Of a stretch of 64,000 nt of DNA, positions 58,450-64,000 are shown piece by piece. The position numbers and the translations under genes were made by a program. The notes under the pieces are model-generated. The model saw only the letters and a list, made by a program, of their open reading frames with translations, searched no databases and was not told the DNA's origin. Position 1 is the first letter of the stretch, and each line of letters opens with the position of its first letter. The stretch comes from Anodontia alba (lineage: Eukaryota; Mollusca; Bivalvia; Lucinida; Lucinidae), in contig OZ024825.1 in NCBI GenBank assembly GCA_964016985.1, positions 44,205,523 to 44,269,522 of the forward strand. The letters are read 5' to 3'.

Positions 58450-59500
58450 TATCAAGTGTATATAGTCATATTCAAACAAAATAACTAATGTTCTCATACT
58501 GTACTCTTTGGGTAGTATAACATAAGGCGACCAAAATGTGTGGGATTTATTAAGTGCAAATATATGCACATAAACTGGTCCATGTATATGCAGGTCATAT
58601 TATCCAGTAGTATTGTGCAGAAAATGTGTTTCTGATACATATAAACGACATTTACACTATTCTTGGATCCGTCACCATTAACTTAACGAGAAATTTTGGG
58701 ACCCCCCCCCCCCCACCCAGACACATACCCACACCCATCACAATCCCGCCCTCCGTCCCTCTTTTTTATTGATTGATTGTGTTGGGATTTAACGATACGT
58801 CAAGCCTTATGGGTCATTTTATGTTGTCTCCCAGAGGAAGAGAGAAAAGATATAGAAGAGATAGTGGAGATGAAAGAGCGGAAAAGGGATGAAAGAGAAA
58901 AATGAAAGAAAGTGAAGGAACAGAAGAAATAACAACATTTCGTTTAATGGCTGTTTTAAACCTCAGACGTAACGTAACACATTCACTTTTTATTAAACTA
59001 TTCACTAAATGGGAACGGAACCCAGCTTAGTGCAAGTATATTAGAGAGGTTTCGATGTTGAAAGCATAACAGTTAACCAGCTGATAAGAAACAAAGGCAG
59101 GTAACATTTGATTTTTTTTTCGTAGAACATAAGGCCACATATTTCATTCAAATAATTCTTTTTGAAACAGTTTCAGTGAAATGCCAAACCTTATTTTCTG
59201 TGACAAATCAAAGTATATAATTAATATCGTCTGCATAGCGCTTTATTACATGAAACGCGTAATGGCAAAATACATCAAGAGATATATTCATTCAGCATGT
59301 ACGGTATGATATGAATATTTAAGCAAACTGAAATATGTGTCTGCTCGTATATTGTCGTTTCTCGTTAATACTAATTGCGTCAGTGAAAGGTAAATATGAT
59401 TACAAAATAATTTAAAGCTAAACCACCATTATCGTTACATGCCAAATCATTTACAAAATGTAAACCATATAAGCCTAGCGTCCGTTAAAAGGGACATTTG
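58450..59500. other. Intergenic, no gene seen
   Basis: A C-rich run near 58705, purine-rich GA tracts near 58840-58930, otherwise nothing recognised. Confidence 0.45.
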
Positions 59501-59502
59501 TG

Positions 59503-59566
59503 AAAAATGTAGACCCTGATCAGACGCCGCATTATGCGGCGTCTGATCAGGGTCTACATTGTTTGC
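59503..59566. mobile_element. AAACAGTG hairpin MITE, nearly perfect palindrome
   Basis: AATGTAGACCCTGATCAGAC pairs fully with its complement around GCCGCATTATGCGGC. Confidence 0.88.
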
Positions 59567-60067
59567 ATTACGTTCAGGTATTTCTACAAAACATGACAAT
59601 AATATAAACTAACCAGACACCCCTTATATAGGAAATGAAACTGTCGCAAGAGTTAAAGTAGAAGAATCTACTCGGCATAGATGGGTTAAGTTATATGATC
59701 GTTATAAGATATTACAGTATATAAGATAAGCTGATCACATATGTTCAATGGGCGGACGATAATACTATTACCACTAGATTATAACTTGGTTTAACCCTTT
59801 TAGGTCATAATACTAAGCCTATGATAGAATTATACGATCATGAAATCGTAGTACATGTAAAGGTCGCGATCATAAGTGTATATGAAATAAATGTATTATT
59901 GTCTTTTCTTGGGTTCTGAAAGTAAATTCATCTTGTATCTGAGCACACGACTTTCCAATTTGTACCCTAAAACATGACATTATTCATTTAGCTGCATTCT
60001 TGAATGACGTGTTTTTCTGTTTTATTATTATTATTATTATTATTTTGTTTTCTTACTTCAAACGCGA

Positions 60068-60283
<216 letters not shown>

Positions 60284-60649
60284 AGGAAATGCATTTGTTT
60301 TTGTGACTTTAATAAAAAAAATAATAAAGAGCAGGTGAAGTCGTTTTTAATTTCATATATTTTAATATCTTAAAATAGACGCCATTCTCTGCGGTTTTAT
60401 GCATGGCTATTATTTATTTGTTTATTATGTTAAAAGGTTTGTTTATTTGTGTTTTTATTACGCACTTTTTCTAGAAAAGAAAAAATGTATCAAAGCCACT
60501 GGACTACTTACTGGTTGGCATATTAAAAAAAAGCAGTATTATTTCCCTGCAACAAACTAACTGAGACGAATAGCAAAAATATTTGACAAGCAGCGCCTAT
60601 TTGTTTGCGCGAAAAAAAATCTGTAAGGGGAAATGACACACTTTCAGAG

Positions 60650-61340
60650 TGCACACCTCTGTCAGAAATTTTTTCATGCTCAACTCAGCTGGGCACGAAA
60701 TTTGTCTTGCGAATAAATCTTAAGTAACTGACAATTGCAGATTCTTTCTTACTAAACATAGCTGAGCATGAACATTTCTCTGCTAATAAATATGAAAATG
60801 CCAACTATATATATGGTTGGCATTTTCATATTTATTAGTAGGGAAAATTTCACGCTCAGCTGAGTTGAGCATGGAAAAGAGTGCACACCTCTGTCAGAAT
60901 TTTTTTCATGCTCAACTCAGCTGGGCATGAAATTTGTCTTGCGAATAAATCTTAAATTACTGACAATTGCAGATTCTTTCTTACTTAACATAGCTGAGCA
61001 TGAACATTTCTCTGCTAATAAATATGAAAATGCCAACTATGGTTGGCATTTTCATATTTATTAGTAGGGAAAATTTCACGCTCAGCTGAGTTGAGCATGG
61101 AAAAGAGTGCACACCTCTGTCAGAAATTTTTTCATGCTCAACTCAGCTGGGCATGAAATTTATCTTGCGAATAAATCTTAAATTACTGACAATTGCAGAT
61201 TCTTTCTTACTTAACATAGCTGAGCATGAACATTTCTCTGCTAATAAATATGAAAATGCCAACTATGGTTGGCATTCTCATATTTATAAGTAGAGAAAAT
61301 TTCACGCTCAGCTGAGTTGAGCATGGAAAATGTTTTATAA
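60650..61340. repeat. Three tandem copies of the TGAGCATGAA hairpin MITE
   Basis: Units of about 225-230 bp begin at the GTGCACACCTCTGTCAGAA boundary (60650, 60878 and 61106). Each has CATGCTCAACTCAGCTGGG, AATATGAAAATGCCAAC with its complement, and CGCTCAGCTGAGTTGAGCATG. Copy 1 has an extra TATATA at the hairpin tip. Near identity implies recent amplification. Confidence 0.88.
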
Positions 61341-61344
61341 CTTC

Positions 61345-61530
61345 GGCGCCTGTTTTGTCGCCCCCTTTCCCTACTCTTAAAGAAAAGAAGTTGTTTCCCT
61401 TTCCATCGGGAACAAATTATTTCCTTTTAGTGTAGATCCTATTTTTGAAGATGTTTAATGTGCAGGAAAGCAAATAGTAAATCACAAACGTTGTGTCCCT
61501 TGTCCAAAATGGCGGAAAATCTACCAAGTG
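61345..61530. mobile_element. TTCTGAAAAGGGG-family MITE, worn
   Basis: CCTACTCTTAAAGAAAAGAAG ... TTTAGTGTAGATCCTATTTTTG, then GTGCAGGAAAGCAAATAG. Confidence 0.45.
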
Positions 61531-61534
61531 TATC

Positions 61535-62005
61535 CGAAGAATTTAATTAAGTGTGCTGCGACGTGACGAAGTATTACGACGTTCGCTTAACGAAGATCTA
61601 GGTGAGCTACATGCTGTCTAATCAGAACTTCCATTGTCCGCACGGAGAAACCTTGGATCCTAAACTATCCAAAGAGCGTACAGTAAAGACTGATCGAATT
61701 GCGTTGATGCGCAGACTGGTCTTGATCTCCGCTGGGCGCACATGTCGAAAGGTATATTTCTCGCATAGCTCCATAATTGCATGCCATGCAGAAAAATGTG
61801 TGATTATAATTAGGGTATTTCGGTATGATTGAACGACGCTAACTGAATAATAAACAACCGTTACTGTAATTTAAAAGAAAAAACGAAGATTACATACATA
61901 CATTTGTAAAGCCGCTGTATGATGTGATTTAAATGCTTACATACCCGCCAGATTAACGACTACCCGACAACGTACCATGTTTAGCCTAAATATTTGGACA
62001 GATAG
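61535..62005. other. Intergenic, no gene seen
   Basis: Contains GATCAG-like hairpin remnants near 61600-61750 (GACTGATCGAATTGCG, GCGCAGACTGGTC). No exon recognised. Confidence 0.45.
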
Positions 62006-62011
62006 GCCTGT

Positions 62012-62078
62012 GCAAACAGTGCAGACCCTGATCAGACGCCGCAGAACGCGGCGTCTTATCAGGGTCTACCCTGTTTGC
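62012..62078. mobile_element. AAACAGTG hairpin MITE
   Basis: GCAAACAGTGCAGACCCTG ... CAGGGTCTACCCTGTTTGC, core ACGCCGCAGAACGCGGCGT. Confidence 0.88.
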
Positions 62079-62470
62079 CACATATCCAACAGTTTATAGA
62101 CAGACAAACAGGTAGTCAGATGGACTAATCCAAAGTTAAGGAAAAGTATGGTAGGGAATGAAGGTGTGTGGATATTTAGAGTTAGTTAGGTATATTAATT
62201 TCACTTGCGTGATAAGACCTTTAAATCTTTTAAATTCACTTAATTGTTAAGCATCTATCATTGATAAAATCGTTTGGGGATTCTTTAAAGGAAACAGTCG
62301 CTTGACATGGAAAGGTGATATGGATGAGAGAAACCAGTCTTATTTGAACATTTCTGGATCTATTTAGTTGTTCTGAGGGCGTGCGTTTCAGTTTGAAAAA
62401 TTTTGCAACTAAAATATAAAGGAATTGTTTGGCTAAAATCATGTCAGTAGAAAATTAAATTTAGTATACG

Positions 62471-62560
62471 GCGTAGCTCATTCTGCTCAAATCTATATCG
62501 GACCGAAATGATTCCTGTCAGGCCGATGACGGCCCGATATAAATTTAAGCAGAATGCTGA
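62471..62560. repeat. Hairpin related to 16316-16372
   Basis: TAGCTCATTCTGCTCAAATCTA pairs with AAATTTAAGCAGAATGCTGA, with CGGCCCGATATA in the arm as at 16340. Confidence 0.6.
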
Positions 62561-62799
62561 GTGGCACCTATATATGTGAATGGTGAAACCCAAGTCAACC
62601 TGTACGGAAACTTCGCTGTTCGTTTACATACATTAGTCAGAGTTTTTAGTTTCGCCGTGAGAAACATGTACATTCGGATATTGTGTGCCTGGCGTATACT
62701 CAGATCAGTATTCCCAGACAGTCTGATCAGAGGCTTCGCTGCCCATACGAGGAAAGCTTAGTTCCTGGCCGTTTAAAGAATGCATAGCAAAGACTGATG

Positions 62800-62872
62800 T
62801 GCGCCCAGTGAATACTCATATCAGCCTACGCATTCGCGCAGTCTGATCGGAGTCTTCGCTGGGCGCACATGT
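62800..62872. repeat. GATCAG hairpin element upstream of the propeller gene
   Basis: TGCGCCCAGTGAATACTCATA pairs with GGAGTCTTCGCTGGGCGCA. The inner core is GCGCAGTCTGATC. Confidence 0.7.
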
Positions 62873-63040
62873 TCGAATGTTGAGTTCATTTGTTTACTGT
62901 CAGTGAGGAACGGTACAAAACCTGACTAGACTGTGTAGATTTTAGGCTTGGCTGTGTCTTTGCTGTTCGCTTGATAAAAGGCAGGCTTCGGTGACTTTGG
63001 TCTCCAATGCGATTTGTTTATTTTTCTCAGTGTTTATAAA

Positions 63041-64000
63041 ATGCCTCTATTCACAAGACGAACACATGTATCTGCAACATCAACGTTTTTTGGGATATCC
63101 GCCGAGTCCAAACGAAATTCAATATTGCTGCCTTCGAAACGACGAGCTGAGGCGAATCGATCTCGACGTGTGCTACCAAAGTACCCGTCAAGTCGACGAC
63201 AGAAAGAGATTACAACTGCAACCACTTCAACTTTCAAGACTGGTTATGTCATAAAGGATTTAGATATTTCCGACGAAGAGTCAGTTTCGTCGTCGTCAAC
63301 AAACGAATCAGATGAATACTTAAAGACACAATTATTGACAAACGAGAACTTTGTTATTGAGGAAAGTTCGGATTCTGATAGTGCGCCCTCTGTAACTGTT
63401 TCAAATGCCTCTTACTCTTCAAGTGAAGCGCCCCCTAGGCGGGAAGAGCGATTAAAAGCGATCCTAAAGTTCACATGTGAAGGTTCTGGAGCAGTGACAT
63501 GTATCTCAGCCGGTCGCAGTGGTCAAGCCTGGGTGTGTAGAGGCAACGACCGGCATTTACTGCATCTCTATCATAGAAACGGTCATAAGAAGGAAACACG
63601 GACATTGAACACTAAAGTAGACGATGTTGCCGTTCGTCAAGACAAGAGCCTGTTTATCATTCCTTATCAGTCACAGTCTGTAAAGCGTGTTTCGTCTTCC
63701 GGGAGACTCACGGAGTTTTACAGTTCTCCTGAGCTAGCAACTGGCGGTCTTTGTGCAACCAGCAGGTTTGAAATTTTGGTAACGACTAAGAGTGTACAGA
63801 TTTCACAAAAGAAGCGACCAAAGGCCCGAGTTAGACCATCTGTTCTTAGACTTACGCAAACGGGGGAACTAATATGGGATATTAAGACTAAGGGTGCCGA
63901 CCCGTTTGTAAAACCAGGAAGACTGGACGTTGGCAAACATGGGGATATATGTGTAATTGACGCGGAACCATCGCGTGAACACGTGGTTATTTTAAGTCCA
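63041..64000 (+). CDS. TRIM/NHL-like beta-propeller protein, 5' part (runs off window)
   Basis: An uninterrupted frame of 320 codons from ATG 63041 to the window end, with no stop reached. A good splice acceptor (T-rich tract ending CAG at 63030) lies 10 bp before the ATG, so a 5' untranslated exon is likely, although the frame is also open back to that acceptor. Residues 1-66 are basic and Ser/Thr/Arg-rich. Residues 72-135 are acidic and Ser-rich (LDISDEESVSSSS, EESSDSDS). From about 140 the sequence looks like the propeller repeats of bivalve TRIM-like proteins: GQAWVCRGN, LLHLYHRNG, VDDVAVRQDKSLFI, LDVGKHGDICVID. No RING, B-box or coiled coil is visible, so either the protein lacks them or an upstream exon supplies them. 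A role in ubiquitin ligation or innate immunity would be family-level speculation. This stretch is less AT-rich than its surroundings. Confidence 0.75.
   Translation, partial: MPLFTRRTHVSATSTFFGISAESKRNSILLPSKRRAEANRSRRVLPKYPSSRRQKEITTATTSTFKTGYVIKDLDISDEESVSSSSTNESDEYLKTQLLTNENFVIEESSDSDSAPSVTVSNASYSSSEAPPRREERLKAILKFTCEGSGAVTCISAGRSGQAWVCRGNDRHLLHLYHRNGHKKETRTLNTKVDDVAVRQDKSLFIIPYQSQSVKRVSSSGRLTEFYSSPELATGGLCATSRFEILVTTKSVQISQKKRPKARVRPSVLRLTQTGELIWDIKTKGADPFVKPGRLDVGKHGDICVIDAEPSREHVVILSP

Overview
Eukaryotic, AT-rich, intron-rich DNA with a very high load of short repeats. The genes and repeats fit a marine or freshwater mollusc, most likely a bivalve: a tandem array of pancreatic-type lipases, a TRIM-like beta-propeller gene with most of its coding sequence in one exon, several tRNA-derived SINEs, many small hairpin MITEs, mariner remnants and bivalve-style tandem arrays. 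Species cannot be fixed from sequence alone. No bacterial, phage or CRISPR features are present, so ribosome-binding sites and operons do not apply.

Genes, all on the + strand. (1) Lipase A: only its last exon is in the window (1222-1457). (2) Lipase B: six exons, 13239-27511, 346 residues. (3) Lipase C: six exons, 40562-54343, 350 residues. Exons 2-6 of B and C have identical lengths (183, 232, 117, 123 and 236 bp) and identical intron phases (0,0,1,1,1), and both keep the Ser-Asp-His triad and the lid cysteines. The terminal exons lie 26.1 and 26.8 kb apart, so this is a tandem duplicate family. (4) From 63041 to the window end: the start of a TRIM/NHL-like beta-propeller protein, 320 codons visible and still open.

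Layout. 1-3745 (last exon of A plus downstream DNA) is a diverged copy of 25471-30425 (end of intron 5, last exon of B plus downstream DNA). The two copies differ by datable transposon insertions. 4085-5580 is a 150-bp tandem array. 7366-10238 is a 2.87-kb fold-back element with TCGAAATTTCGA arrays at both ends. 13.2-27.5 kb is lipase B, with introns full of hairpin MITEs. 30.4-40.5 kb is intergenic DNA with mariner pieces, SINEs and a tandem duplication. 40.6-54.3 kb is lipase C, whose intron 1 holds a decayed mariner and whose intron 4 holds a 90-bp satellite and a 155-bp array. 54.3-63.0 kb is intergenic, with a second 155-bp array, long TA runs and a triple hairpin array.

The lipases probably act as secreted lipid hydrolases (inferred from the family). 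They lack the C-terminal PLAT domain of vertebrate pancreatic lipase. I found no convincing new multi-gene system. The most unusual signals are the hairpin MITE family with matched changes in both arms, the fold-back element, and the insertion differences between the duplicated lipase ends.
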